35,579 nt of DNA, taken from assembly GCA_031987425.1 (NCBI GenBank), contig DALZZL010000026.1, forward strand, positions 1-35,579, written 5' to 3'. A program made the translations under genes and the position numbers. Source of the DNA: Stenotrophomonas_A sp002429615 (GTDB taxonomy: Bacteria > Pseudomonadota > Gammaproteobacteria > Xanthomonadales > Xanthomonadaceae). Below, one piece after another: positions 24,924 through 32,691 of the stretch. A model generated the notes under the pieces. It did no database searches and was not told the origin of the DNA. It saw only the letters and a program-made list of their open reading frames with translations. Positions within the stretch are counted from its first letter, which is position 1. The number at the start of each line of letters is the position of its first letter.

Positions 24924-24979
24924 GGCCGGGTCGATTGCGTGGACAATGCACAGCATAGCCGAGCAAGGGAAAGCGCAAG

Positions 24980-25717
24980 ATGAGCGAGACCTCACAGGTC
25001 GTTCTGGTCACCGGCGGCGCGCGCCGCATCGGCGCGGCGATCGTGCGCCGCCTGCATGCCGCCGGATTTTCGGTGGCCGTGCATGCGCACGACTCCGGCC
25101 CCGCACTGGATGCACTGTGCGCTGAGCTGGCGGCGGCACGGCCTGGCAGCACGCTGGCGTTGCAGGCGGATCTGCGTGATGGCGCGGCGGCGAACGGGCT
25201 GGTCGCGCAGACCCTGGCCGCGTTCGGCCGGCTGGATGCGCTGGTCAACAATGCATCGAACTTCTTTGCCACCCCGCTGGAGAGCGCGACGCTGGAACAG
25301 TGGGATGCGCTGATGGCGGTGAACGCACGCGCTCCTTTCCTGCTGGCGCAGGCGGCGGCCGCGGCGTTGCGCGCGCGCGGTGGCGCAATCGTCAACGTGA
25401 CCGACGCGGCATTGGCGCATCCCCTGCCCGCGCATGCGGCCTATACCGCCGCCAAGGGCGCGCTGGCCGCGCTGACCGCCGCGCTGGCGGTGGATCTGGC
25501 GCCGCAGGTGCGGGTGAATGCCGTGGCGCCCGGGGCGATCCTGTGGCCGGAGGCCGGCAAGGATGCGGCGGCGCAGGCGGCGGTGCTGGCACGCACGCCG
25601 ATGGGCCGCACCGGCACGCCGGAGGAAGTGGCCGAGGCGGTGCGCTGGCTCATCCAGGACGCGCACTACATCACCGGGCATACGCTGCCGCTGGATGGTG
25701 GGCGGTTGCTGGGGTGA
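24980..25717 (+). CDS. Pteridine reductase (short-chain dehydrogenase/reductase)
   Basis: A 245-residue SDR with the arginine-bearing cofactor motif TGGARRIG (11-18), which with the following loop favours NADPH. NNAS is at 90-93, and the catalytic Tyr155 and Lys159 lie in AAYTAAKG. Asp142 in NVTDA takes the place where most SDRs have the catalytic Ser, as in pteridine reductases (PTR1 and FolM), which reduce dihydropterin or dihydrofolate. HYITGHTLPLDGGRLL closes the fold. Convergence with folK supports a pterin/folate role. The exact substrate is inferred. Confidence 0.87.
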   Translation: MSETSQVVLVTGGARRIGAAIVRRLHAAGFSVAVHAHDSGPALDALCAELAAARPGSTLALQADLRDGAAANGLVAQTLAAFGRLDALVNNASNFFATPLESATLEQWDALMAVNARAPFLLAQAAAAALRARGGAIVNVTDAALAHPLPAHAAYTAAKGALAALTAALAVDLAPQVRVNAVAPGAILWPEAGKDAAAQAAVLARTPMGRTGTPEEVAEAVRWLIQDAHYITGHTLPLDGGRLLG

Positions 25718-25745
25718 GGTGGGGGCGCTGCGACGGAGGGGTTCC

Positions 25746-25769
25746 GGTCGCGGCTGAAGCCGCTCCTAC
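25746..25769 (-). repeat. GTAG REP element, inverted
   Basis: This is the minus-strand copy of the REP found at 10655 and 23158. It sits between the convergent pteridine reductase and folK genes, and no separate terminator is visible there. Confidence 0.85.
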
Positions 25770-25795
25770 AGGGGCGGCGTGAGATTGTCGCGGGA

Positions 25796-26284
25796 TCAGG
25801 GTGCCAGCGGCACCGTGTCGAAATGCTCGCCGTGTTGCGTGTGCGCGCGCCATAGCGCTTCCAGCGTGCGGCCGCTCACCGGATCGACGAAGTCCGGCGC
25901 GATGTCCGCCAGCGGCTTGAGCACGAACGCGTGCTTCAACTCCGGGCGCGGCACGCGCAGGTGGCCGGGGCCCTCCACGATGCGGTCGCCATAGAAGATC
26001 ACGTCGATGTCCAGCGTGCGGTCGGCGAAGCGCGGGCCGCTGCGGTCGCGCCCGTGCGCGTCCTCCAGCGCATGCAGCCAGGCATCCAGCGGCAGCAGCT
26101 CCATGTCCGTGTGCAGGAGCACGCCGTTGTTGAGGAAATCCGGCCCCTCGAAGCCGACCGCCGGCGTGCGGTAGGCCGGCGACACCCGCAGTTCGCCGAA
26201 ATGCGCGCGCAGGGCCTGTACGGCCAGATACAGGTGCCGGGCCGGCTGCAGGTTGCTGCCGAGGCTGAGAAGAACAGTGGTCAT
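25796..26284 (-). CDS. folK: 6-hydroxymethyl-7,8-dihydropterin pyrophosphokinase
   Basis: A 162-residue HPPK that transfers pyrophosphate from ATP to 6-hydroxymethyl-dihydropterin in folate synthesis. LLSLGSNLQPARH (5-17) binds the pterin side. GPRFADRTLDIDVIFYG (83-99) carries the two Mg-binding Asp92 and Asp94. VPRPELKHAFVLKPLADI (111-128) is the HPPK signature. The start at 26284 is chosen because the family begins here (MTTVLLSLGSN). No folP or folB lies beside it in this window. Confidence 0.95.
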   Translation of the reverse strand: MTTVLLSLGSNLQPARHLYLAVQALRAHFGELRVSPAYRTPAVGFEGPDFLNNGVLLHTDMELLPLDAWLHALEDAHGRDRSGPRFADRTLDIDVIFYGDRIVEGPGHLRVPRPELKHAFVLKPLADIAPDFVDPVSGRTLEALWRAHTQHGEHFDTVPLAP

Positions 26285-26396
26285 GCAATATTCGCGCATG
26301 CGCGTGGCGTCATCGTCAACCTTTGCCGCGGGCAACCTTCACGGCACGGCAAGCCCGGGCACCTAGAATGCCGGTTCCGTCAACGATGACAGCGCC

Positions 26397-27146
26397 ATGA
26401 CCTATTGCGTCGGCATCGAAGTGGACGAAGGCCTGGTCTTCGCCGCCGATACCCGCACCAATGCCTCGCTGGACGACGTGCGCGTGTACCGCAAGCTGCA
26501 TGTGTTCGAGTACCCGGGGCAGGCGGTATTCGCGATCATGTCGGCCGGCAACCTGGCCACCACCCAGCTGGCGCTGGCGCGCATCCAGCGCGACGTCGAC
26601 GACGGCGCGGCCCGCAACCTGCGCCGGTTCCGCCATCTGTTCGAGGTGGCCGAGTACGTGGGCCAGGTGCTGGTCTCCAGCCAGGTCGATACCGCCGGAC
26701 GGCCGGAGTTCGAGGGCATCAGCACGCAGGCCACGCTGATCCTCGGCGGCCAGATCGCCGGCGAGCGCCCCGGCATGTACATGGTCTATCCGCTCGGCAA
26801 CGCCATCGCCTCCTCGCCGGAGACGCCCTACCTGCAGGTCGGCGAATCGAAGTACGGCAAGCCGATCCTCGACCGCATCATCCGCGCCGATACCCGGCTG
26901 GAGGATGCGGCGCGCACCGCGCTGGTGTCACTGGACTCGACGATCCGCTCCAACCTGTCGGTCGGCATGCCGATCGACCTGGCGCTGCTGCGCCGCGACG
27001 ACCTGCGCGTCACCGAGCGCATGCGCCTGGACGCCGATACGCCGCTGTATTCGGACATCCACGCCAACTGGTCGCGCAAGCTCACCGAGGCGGTGCACAC
27101 GCTGCCGCGCTTTCCCTGGGAGCTGCCGGACGATCCGTCCGGCTAG
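26397..27146 (+). CDS. Anbu: proteasome-like self-compartmentalising peptidase
   Basis: A 249-residue N-terminal-nucleophile hydrolase of the ancestral-beta-subunit (Anbu/BPH) family, related to proteasome beta subunits and HslV. It begins MTYCVGIEV. Removal of Met would expose Thr1, with Asp17 in AADTRTN and Lys32 in YRKLH in the positions of the proteasome Asp17/Lys33 pair. AIMSAGNLATTQ is the usual oxyanion-loop region. There is no propeptide. In many proteobacteria Anbu is clustered with a transglutaminase-like protease, an alpha-E protein and an ATP-grasp protein; none is in this window. The stop overlaps the opposite hybrid-kinase stop in CTAG. Substrates are unknown. Confidence 0.9.
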   Translation: MTYCVGIEVDEGLVFAADTRTNASLDDVRVYRKLHVFEYPGQAVFAIMSAGNLATTQLALARIQRDVDDGAARNLRRFRHLFEVAEYVGQVLVSSQVDTAGRPEFEGISTQATLILGGQIAGERPGMYMVYPLGNAIASSPETPYLQVGESKYGKPILDRIIRADTRLEDAARTALVSLDSTIRSNLSVGMPIDLALLRRDDLRVTERMRLDADTPLYSDIHANWSRKLTEAVHTLPRFPWELPDDPSG

Positions 27147-28648
27147 CCGTTCTCCAGCGCGTGAGCGACGGCGCGGAACACGCGGCGCATCTCCAGCGGC
27201 TTGCGCAGCACGTGGACCGGGATATCCGGCGGAAAATGCTCGCGCTGCAGCGGCTGGCCGACGTCTTCCAGCACGATCGCCGGGCCCTGGTAGCCGAGTT
27301 CCTGCATCGTCAGCAGCAGGCTCACCGCCGAGAGCAGGATGATGTCGCTGTCCACGATCACCAGGTCCGGCAGCGCATGCTGCTGCGCGTGCTGCAGGGC
27401 GGCCGCGCCATCGGCGGCCAGCTGCGGCTGGTAACCCTGGCTGGACAGCGCGTTGCCGAGCAGCGACAGACGCGTCGCCTCGCCGTCCACCAGCAGCACG
27501 CGCTGGCCACGTCCCAGCGGCACGTCGGGTTCGTGTTCGCCGCCGGCGGCGTCGGCCGCACGCAGCGGCAGCACGATGTCGAAGCGGGTACCGGCGCCGG
27601 GACGGCTGTCGACCTGGATCGTGCCGCCATAGCTCTCCACGATGCGCTTGCAGGAGATCAGGCCCAAGCCGGTGCCGTCGGCCTTGGTGGTGAAGAACGG
27701 GCTGAACAGCCGCGCCAGCGTGTCCTCGCCCATGCCCACGCCGGTGTCGGTCACGCTCAGCTTCAGCTCGCCCTCGTTCTCGGTGGCGGCGGCGAAGGTG
27801 AGCTGGCCACCTTCGGGCATGGCCTGCACCGCGTTGAGCCCGAGGTTGAGCAGGCATTGCTGCAGTTCGGTGTAGTTGGCCTCGACGGTGAGATCGCCGT
27901 CGCCGCCGTCCACCTGCAGCGTCACGCCCTTCGGCAGGCTGCTCTTGAGCAGCAGCTGCACGGCCTGGAACAGGCGTGCGACCGAGACCAGTTCGCGTGG
28001 CTTGTTGGAGCCGCGCACGAACGAGAGCATCGACTCGGCCATCTCGTGCCCGCGACGGCCGCATTCGGCGATCACGTCGGCGAGCTGGCGCAGCTGCGGG
28101 TCGTCGCCGCGCCCGATCAGCAGATCGGGCACGATCAGCAGCGGCTGCAGGATGTTGCGCAGGTCATGGCTGAGGCCGGCGGCCAGCAGCGCCAGGCTCT
28201 CCAGCCGTTGCGCGCGCATCAGCTCGCTTTCCACCCGCTCGCGGTCGCGTTCCACGCGCGCCTCACGCACCGCGCGCGCCACCGCGGCGGGCAGGCGGGT
28301 CGGGTTGTGCTTGATGATGTAGTCGTTGGCGCCTTCCTGCAGCGCCTTGACCGCGGTCTCCTCGCCCATGGTGCCGGAGACGAAGATGAAGGGCGTGCGC
28401 GGGTCGGCGGTGCGCACGATGCGCAGCGCCTCATGCCCGGAGAACCCCGGCATGCTGAGGTCGGACAGCACGATGTCCGGCCGGAACGTCTCCAGGCCCA
28501 GGCGCAGCTGCTCCTCGCTGTCGACGCGCTCGAACACGGCCTCCAGGCCCGATTCCAGCAGCTGGTCGGACAACAGCTCGGCGTCTTCCGGCGAATCCTC
28601 GATCAGCAGGATGCGCAGTTCGCCAAGCCGGGCCCCTTCATGCGGCAT
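27143..28648 (-). CDS. Hybrid histidine kinase, REC-HisKA-HATPase-REC
   Basis: A 501-residue soluble signalling protein. The N-terminal receiver (about 11-125) has the acidic pair Glu17-Asp18, phospho-acceptor Asp63 in VLSDLSMPG and Lys113. The dimerisation/phospho-acceptor region has His161 in LSHDLRN. The ATPase domain (about 225-365) has NLGLNAVQAM (N box), DTGVGM (G1), FFTTKADGTGLGL (F and G2). The C-terminal receiver (about 378-500) is degenerate: VDGE replaces the acidic pair and the MPG after its Asp is absent, although a Lys remains in LRKPLE. There is no DNA-binding or enzymatic output domain. It starts one base after the upstream response-regulator stop, so it is translationally coupled. 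Confidence 0.92.
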   Translation of the reverse strand: MPHEGARLGELRILLIEDSPEDAELLSDQLLESGLEAVFERVDSEEQLRLGLETFRPDIVLSDLSMPGFSGHEALRIVRTADPRTPFIFVSGTMGEETAVKALQEGANDYIIKHNPTRLPAAVARAVREARVERDRERVESELMRAQRLESLALLAAGLSHDLRNILQPLLIVPDLLIGRGDDPQLRQLADVIAECGRRGHEMAESMLSFVRGSNKPRELVSVARLFQAVQLLLKSSLPKGVTLQVDGGDGDLTVEANYTELQQCLLNLGLNAVQAMPEGGQLTFAAATENEGELKLSVTDTGVGMGEDTLARLFSPFFTTKADGTGLGLISCKRIVESYGGTIQVDSRPGAGTRFDIVLPLRAADAAGGEHEPDVPLGRGQRVLLVDGEATRLSLLGNALSSQGYQPQLAADGAAALQHAQQHALPDLVIVDSDIILLSAVSLLLTMQELGYQGPAIVLEDVGQPLQREHFPPDIPVHVLRKPLEMRRVFRAVAHALENG

Positions 28649-28649
28649 A

Positions 28650-29090
28650 TCAGTGGTTTCCCGGCGCCTGGTTGATGACCGCCCAGAAGGTGCCGAGCGT
28701 CTGCACGGCGTTGAAGAACTGATCCACGTCCACCGGCTTGACCACGTAGGCGTTCACGCCCAGGTCCCAGCTGCGCGCCAGGTCGTTCTCCTCGCGCGAG
28801 GACGACAGGATCACCACCGGCAGGCGCTTGAGTTCGTCGTCGTTGCGGATCTGCTTGAGCACTTCCAGCCCGTCCAGCCGCGGCATCTTGATGTCCAGCA
28901 GCAGCACCGCCGGCAAGCCCTCCTCGCGGTTGGCGAAAGCGCCGCGGCGATACAGGTAGTCCAGCGTTTCCACGCCGTCCTCGACATGCACGATGGGGTT
29001 GGCCAGGCGCGCCTCGCGCAGGGCGTCGATCGCCATTTCCGCGTCGGCGGGGCTGTCTTCGGCGAGCAGGATGGTACGGATCGGGCTCAT
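28650..29090 (-). CDS. Single-domain response regulator (CheY/Rcp1-like)
   Basis: A 146-residue stand-alone receiver with Glu11-Asp12, phospho-acceptor Asp66 in LLLDIKMPRLDG, Thr/Ser switch in VILSSS and Lys118 in VVKPV. The loop after strand 2 (VEDGVETLDYLYRRG) and the tail NAVQTLGTFW are typical of Rcp1-like regulators that partner phytochrome-class kinases. No output domain follows. Its ATG overlaps the sensor-kinase stop (ATGA), so it is the kinase's immediate partner and probably shuttles phosphate onward. Confidence 0.92.
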   Translation of the reverse strand: MSPIRTILLAEDSPADAEMAIDALREARLANPIVHVEDGVETLDYLYRRGAFANREEGLPAVLLLDIKMPRLDGLEVLKQIRNDDELKRLPVVILSSSREENDLARSWDLGVNAYVVKPVDVDQFFNAVQTLGTFWAVINQAPGNH

Positions 29091-30895
29091 GGCTTGGACT
29101 CTGGGTTGGGCGCATCGAGCGCCGCGGGAAGAATGAAGTGGAAGGTGGCGCCCTGGTCGAGTTTGCTCTCGGCCCAGATGCGTCCGCCATGGCGGCTGAG
29201 CACACGGCGCACGGTGGCCAGGCCGATGCCGGTCCCGGGATACTCGCTGGCCTTGTGCAGGCGCTGGAACACGCCGAACAGCTTGGTGGCGTACTCCATG
29301 TCGAAGCCGGCGCCGTCGTCGGACACGCTGAAGTGGTGGCTGCCGTCCGGCAGCAGCTCGTAGCCGATGTCGATGTGCGCGACGGCACGCCGGCCGCTGT
29401 ACTTGATCGCATTGCCGATCAGGTTCGTCCACAACTGCCGCATCATGTTCTCGTCGGCCACCAGGATCGGCATCGGCGCGATGTGCCACTCGATGCGGTG
29501 CTCCGGCTGCTCGGCGCGCTGGTTGGCTTCCAGGATCGACCGCGTCTCGGCCACCAGCGACTGCATGTCCACCGCCTGCATGCGCAGCGCGCTGCGGCCC
29601 AGGCGCGAATACACCAGCAGGTCGTCGATCAGCGTGGCCATGCGCCGCGCCGAGCTGCTGATGACCTGCATGTAGTGCTGCGCCTTCTCGTCGGCACCCT
29701 CGCCGAGGTGGCGTTCGAGCTTATCGGCGAAGCCGGCGACATGCCGCAGCGGCGCGCGCAGGTCGTGCGAGACCGAATAGCTGAAGGCCTCCAGCTCGCG
29801 GTTGACCTCGGAGACCTGCTCGACCTTGCCTTCCAGCTGCCGGTTGAGCTCCTGGATGCGCTGGTTGGAGGCCTTCTGCAGGCTGATGTCGCTGACGGTC
29901 ATCAGCACGACCTGGTCTTCCTCATCCGGCAGCGGCATGCGCCGGGCATTGAGCAGCATGGTCCGGGTCACGCCATCGGCGGCGCTCTGCTCGTGCTCGT
30001 AGTCCCACAGCTCGCGGCCGCGCAGCAGGATGTCGGCCAGGCGCTGGCGGATCGCCGGATCGGCCCAGGCGCCGTCGCCCACCGACGACAGCGCGATGTC
30101 CTGCGGGTTTTCCTCGGACAGGCCATACAGCTCGGCGAACGCATTGTTGTAGAGCACCAGGCGCTGCTGTGCGTCGAGCAGCACGATCGGTTCGCGCACG
30201 GTCTGCAGCACCGAGGCGGCGCGCGCGGCCGCGCGGGTGGAGGCCTGCTCGGCCACGACGCGGTGGCGCGTCTGCCGCTGCAGCAGCCACACCACGCTGC
30301 CCAGCAGCAGCAGCTGCACGATCAGCGCGCCCCAGCTCAGCGCGGTGTACTGCACGCGGCGCAGGTTGGACTCGCGGTCGCGCTGCGCCAGCAGCGTGTT
30401 CTCCGAGGACTGCAGCTGGTCGATCAGCTCGCGCATCGGATTGGCGACGATCATTTCCTGGATCAGCGCCTGGGTCTGCGCCGGATCGCGCGAGCGGGCG
30501 ATGGTCTCGGCCAGCTGCATGCGCCGCTCGACGGTGCCCTGCAGGCGTCCCAGGCGCACCAGCTGCTCCGGGTTGTCGCGGGTCTGCTGGATCAGCTCGG
30601 CGAGCGCCTTGTCGATCTCGGCGCGGCCGCGACGCATGCGCTCGGTGAGCACCGGCAGCTCAATCCCGTGCGAACGCATCAGCGCCGAGGACTCCACATC
30701 GCGCACGGAGGACTCCAGCTGCTGTGACAGCTGTCGCACCTGCTGGCTGTGCTGGACCCAGTTGGCGGCCTGGTCGGTACTACGGGCCATCTGCTGCAGC
30801 AGCAATGCCGGGACGACCACGATCAGGAAAATGGCCGTGGTCAGCGCCGGCAGGCGCCAGCGTTCCCAGGCATCTTCGTTGGCGGCTGTCTGCAT
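29087..30895 (-). CDS. Membrane sensor histidine kinase with CHASE3 and PAS domains
   Basis: A 602-residue inner-membrane kinase. Transmembrane helix 1 is at about 18-35. The periplasmic CHASE3-like helical domain is at about 36-182 (heptad-rich, with RRGRAEIDKAL and RLQGTVERRM), and helix 2 is at about 185-206. A PAS domain (about 226-340, with PIVLLDAQQRLVLYNNAF) is followed by a coiled coil (341-372). HisKA carries His377 in SYSVSHDLRAPLRH, and the HATPase (about 465-597) has NLIGNAIKYS, SDDGAGFD and GTGIGLATVRR. The start at 30895 puts helix 1 at the right depth; a longer frame upstream runs into the BON terminator. It is the first gene of the operon. The ligand is unknown. Confidence 0.9.
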   Translation of the reverse strand: MQTAANEDAWERWRLPALTTAIFLIVVVPALLLQQMARSTDQAANWVQHSQQVRQLSQQLESSVRDVESSALMRSHGIELPVLTERMRRGRAEIDKALAELIQQTRDNPEQLVRLGRLQGTVERRMQLAETIARSRDPAQTQALIQEMIVANPMRELIDQLQSSENTLLAQRDRESNLRRVQYTALSWGALIVQLLLLGSVVWLLQRQTRHRVVAEQASTRAAARAASVLQTVREPIVLLDAQQRLVLYNNAFAELYGLSEENPQDIALSSVGDGAWADPAIRQRLADILLRGRELWDYEHEQSAADGVTRTMLLNARRMPLPDEEDQVVLMTVSDISLQKASNQRIQELNRQLEGKVEQVSEVNRELEAFSYSVSHDLRAPLRHVAGFADKLERHLGEGADEKAQHYMQVISSSARRMATLIDDLLVYSRLGRSALRMQAVDMQSLVAETRSILEANQRAEQPEHRIEWHIAPMPILVADENMMRQLWTNLIGNAIKYSGRRAVAHIDIGYELLPDGSHHFSVSDDGAGFDMEYATKLFGVFQRLHKASEYPGTGIGLATVRRVLSRHGGRIWAESKLDQGATFHFILPAALDAPNPESKP

Positions 30896-30963
30896 CTGCT
30901 CGTTCGCTCGATTCCAGGAAACCGCCAGGGGGCGAAGAATTGTCCCGCATTCGACGATCACCC

Positions 30964-30980
30964 GAATGAATCGTTCATTC
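30964..30980. promoter_or_regulatory. 17-bp palindrome upstream of the sensor-kinase operon
   Basis: GAATGAA and TTCATTC flank TCG. It lies 69 bases before the sensor-kinase start, in an AT-richer patch, where an operator would be expected. The shape resembles sites of dimeric repressors such as TetR-family proteins, but no such gene is in the window. Confidence 0.45.
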
Positions 30981-31073
30981 TGGCGAGCGATAAGCCGCGC
31001 CCCGGGGCGGCTAGATGAATACGGGCCATCATACGACCGCGCGTGTGAAAACGCTTCTACACTTTCCGGCCGC

Positions 31074-31145
31074 GCAAAAGAAAAAGGCGCACCCCGAAGC
31101 GTGCGCCTTGCGGTGGCCGGGCCGCCTCGCCACGGCCCGGCCACC
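31074..31145 (-). terminator. Tandem hairpins terminating the BON-domain gene
   Basis: On the minus strand a 12-bp stem (31112-31123 with 31134-31145) is followed by a 9-bp stem (31084-31092 with 31101-31109) and TTTTTCTTTT. The second is a textbook intrinsic terminator. It separates the BON gene from the signalling operon downstream. Confidence 0.88.
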
Positions 31146-31162
31146 GTCCAAGAAAATACGAC

Positions 31163-31519
31163 TTAGTGGTCGGCCATCGCCGAGACCTTGAGGTTCGCTG
31201 CCTCGACCTTCTTGACGCCCTCGATGCCCTTGGCCACCGAGACCGCCTTGTCCTTCTCGGCCTGGGTCTTGACCAGACCGCTCAGCCACACCACGCCGTT
31301 CTTGGTTTCGACCTTGATGTCGCTGCCCGGCACGTTGTCGGTGGCGAGCATGTCGCTCTTCACCTTGGTGGTGATCCAGGTATCGCTGGCCGGCTGCTGC
31401 GACTCGGTCGGCGGATTCTTGTTGTCCATCGAACCGGCGGCAAACGCGCTGCCGGCACCCAGCATGGAAATGGCCACCAGCGAAGCGGCCAGCGTGTTGC
31501 GAACATGTAGCTTCTTCAT
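31163..31519 (-). CDS. BON-domain periplasmic protein (OsmY-like)
   Basis: A 118-residue exported protein. The signal peptide is 1-27 (GSAFA-A), followed by a short Asn/Pro/Gln linker and one BON domain (about 45-113; WITTKVKSDMLATDN, VETKNGVVWLSG, and VKKVEAANLKV). BON domains bind phospholipid or membrane and are common in envelope-stress proteins such as OsmY, which has two copies; this protein has one. ATG at 31519 has GGGAGGAAA upstream, a strong ribosome-binding site, suggesting high expression. It is monocistronic, with tandem terminator hairpins behind it. Confidence 0.9.
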   Translation of the reverse strand: MKKLHVRNTLAASLVAISMLGAGSAFAAGSMDNKNPPTESQQPASDTWITTKVKSDMLATDNVPGSDIKVETKNGVVWLSGLVKTQAEKDKAVSVAKGIEGVKKVEAANLKVSAMADH

Positions 31520-31650
31520 TGCGTTTCCTCCCTTGCGGTACGTGGGGCCAGCATGCGCAGCGGCGCGTACAGCGCACGTGACTTCGGGATGCAGATGCCG
31601 TGAACCATTCAGCCGTTACCCTATGCCTCTCCCCTCGCCGACGTGATGCC

Positions 31651-32688
31651 ATGAACGAACTCAATCTCGCCCTGATCGGCTTCGGCTATGTCGGCCGCAC
31701 TTTCCATGCGCCACTGATCGAGGCCACCGACGGCCTGCGCCTGCATACGATCGTCTCGCGCCAGGCCGATGCCGCCGCGGCGCATCCGCAGGCGCGCATC
31801 GATGCGGACCGCGCGCGCGTGCTGGCCGATCCGGACATCGACGCGGTGGTGATCGCCACGCCGAACGACACCCACGCGCCCATCGCGCTTGAAGCCTTGG
31901 CGGCGGGAAAGCACGTGCTGGTCGACAAGCCGTTTACCGTGGACCTGGCGCAGGCGCGCGCGGTGATGGCCGCGGCGAGTGCGGCCGGGCGCATCTGCAG
32001 CGTGTTCCAGAACCGACGCTGGGACGCCGACTTCCTCACCGTGCAGCAGCTGCTGCGCGATGGCGTGCTGGGCGACATCGCCGAATTCCATTCGCACTTC
32101 GACCGCCACCGTCCGCAGGTGCGCGACCGCTGGCGCGAAAGCGACGCGCCGGGCGCGGGGCTGTGGTTCGACCTCGGCCCGCACCTGCTCGACCAAGCCC
32201 TGCAGCTGTTCGGCCGGCCGCAGGCGATCGGCGCGGACCTGCTGCCGCAGCGCGAGGGCGCGCGCAGCGACGATTACTTCCATGTGGTGCTGCACTACCC
32301 GCGCATGCGCGCGCACCTGCATGCCGGCACGCTGGTCGCCGACGCCGCACGCCGCTTCGCCGTGCACGGCGTGCGCGGCAGCTTCGTCAAGGATGGGCTG
32401 GATACGCAGGAGGCGATGCTGCGCGAGGGCCTGCGCCCGGGCATCCCGGGCTGGGGCGCGGATGCGCGCGATGGCTGGTTCACGCTGGCCGATGCGGACG
32501 GCACCCTGCGACGCGAGCGCATTGCCACCGTGCCGGGCGACTACCGCCGCTGCTACGCCGCGTTCCGCGATGCGGTCACCGGCGCCGGGGCGCCGCCGAC
32601 CACCGCGGCGCAGGCGCTGGAAGTGATGGCACTGCTGGAGCTGGCCGCGGCGGCATCCGCGCGCGGCCAGGTATTGCCACTGGACTGA
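31651..32688 (+). CDS. Gfo/Idh/MocA-family NAD(P)-dependent oxidoreductase
   Basis: A 345-residue sugar or polyol dehydrogenase. The Rossmann motif GFGYVGRTFHAP (10-21) is followed by VVIATPNDTHAP and KHVLVDKPFTVD near residue 95, whose Lys is the catalytic residue of the family. The C-terminal alpha/beta domain has the GLWFDLGPHLLDQAL helix, whose Asp and His are usual active-site residues. The overall pattern resembles YdgJ/scyllo-inositol-dehydrogenase-like members, but the substrate cannot be assigned. The ATG at 31651 is chosen by family N-terminus. It ends three bases before the stop of the opposing gnd gene. Confidence 0.9.
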   Translation: MNELNLALIGFGYVGRTFHAPLIEATDGLRLHTIVSRQADAAAAHPQARIDADRARVLADPDIDAVVIATPNDTHAPIALEALAAGKHVLVDKPFTVDLAQARAVMAAASAAGRICSVFQNRRWDADFLTVQQLLRDGVLGDIAEFHSHFDRHRPQVRDRWRESDAPGAGLWFDLGPHLLDQALQLFGRPQAIGADLLPQREGARSDDYFHVVLHYPRMRAHLHAGTLVADAARRFAVHGVRGSFVKDGLDTQEAMLREGLRPGIPGWGADARDGWFTLADADGTLRRERIATVPGDYRRCYAAFRDAVTGAGAPPTTAAQALEVMALLELAAAASARGQVLPLD

Positions 32689-32691
32689 ACC

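Noticed and set aside
26405..28675. 756-codon plus-strand frame running through Anbu and the hybrid kinase
   Set aside because: It overlaps Anbu out of frame, then the kinase antisense; its content is Arg/Gln/His-rich with no domain.
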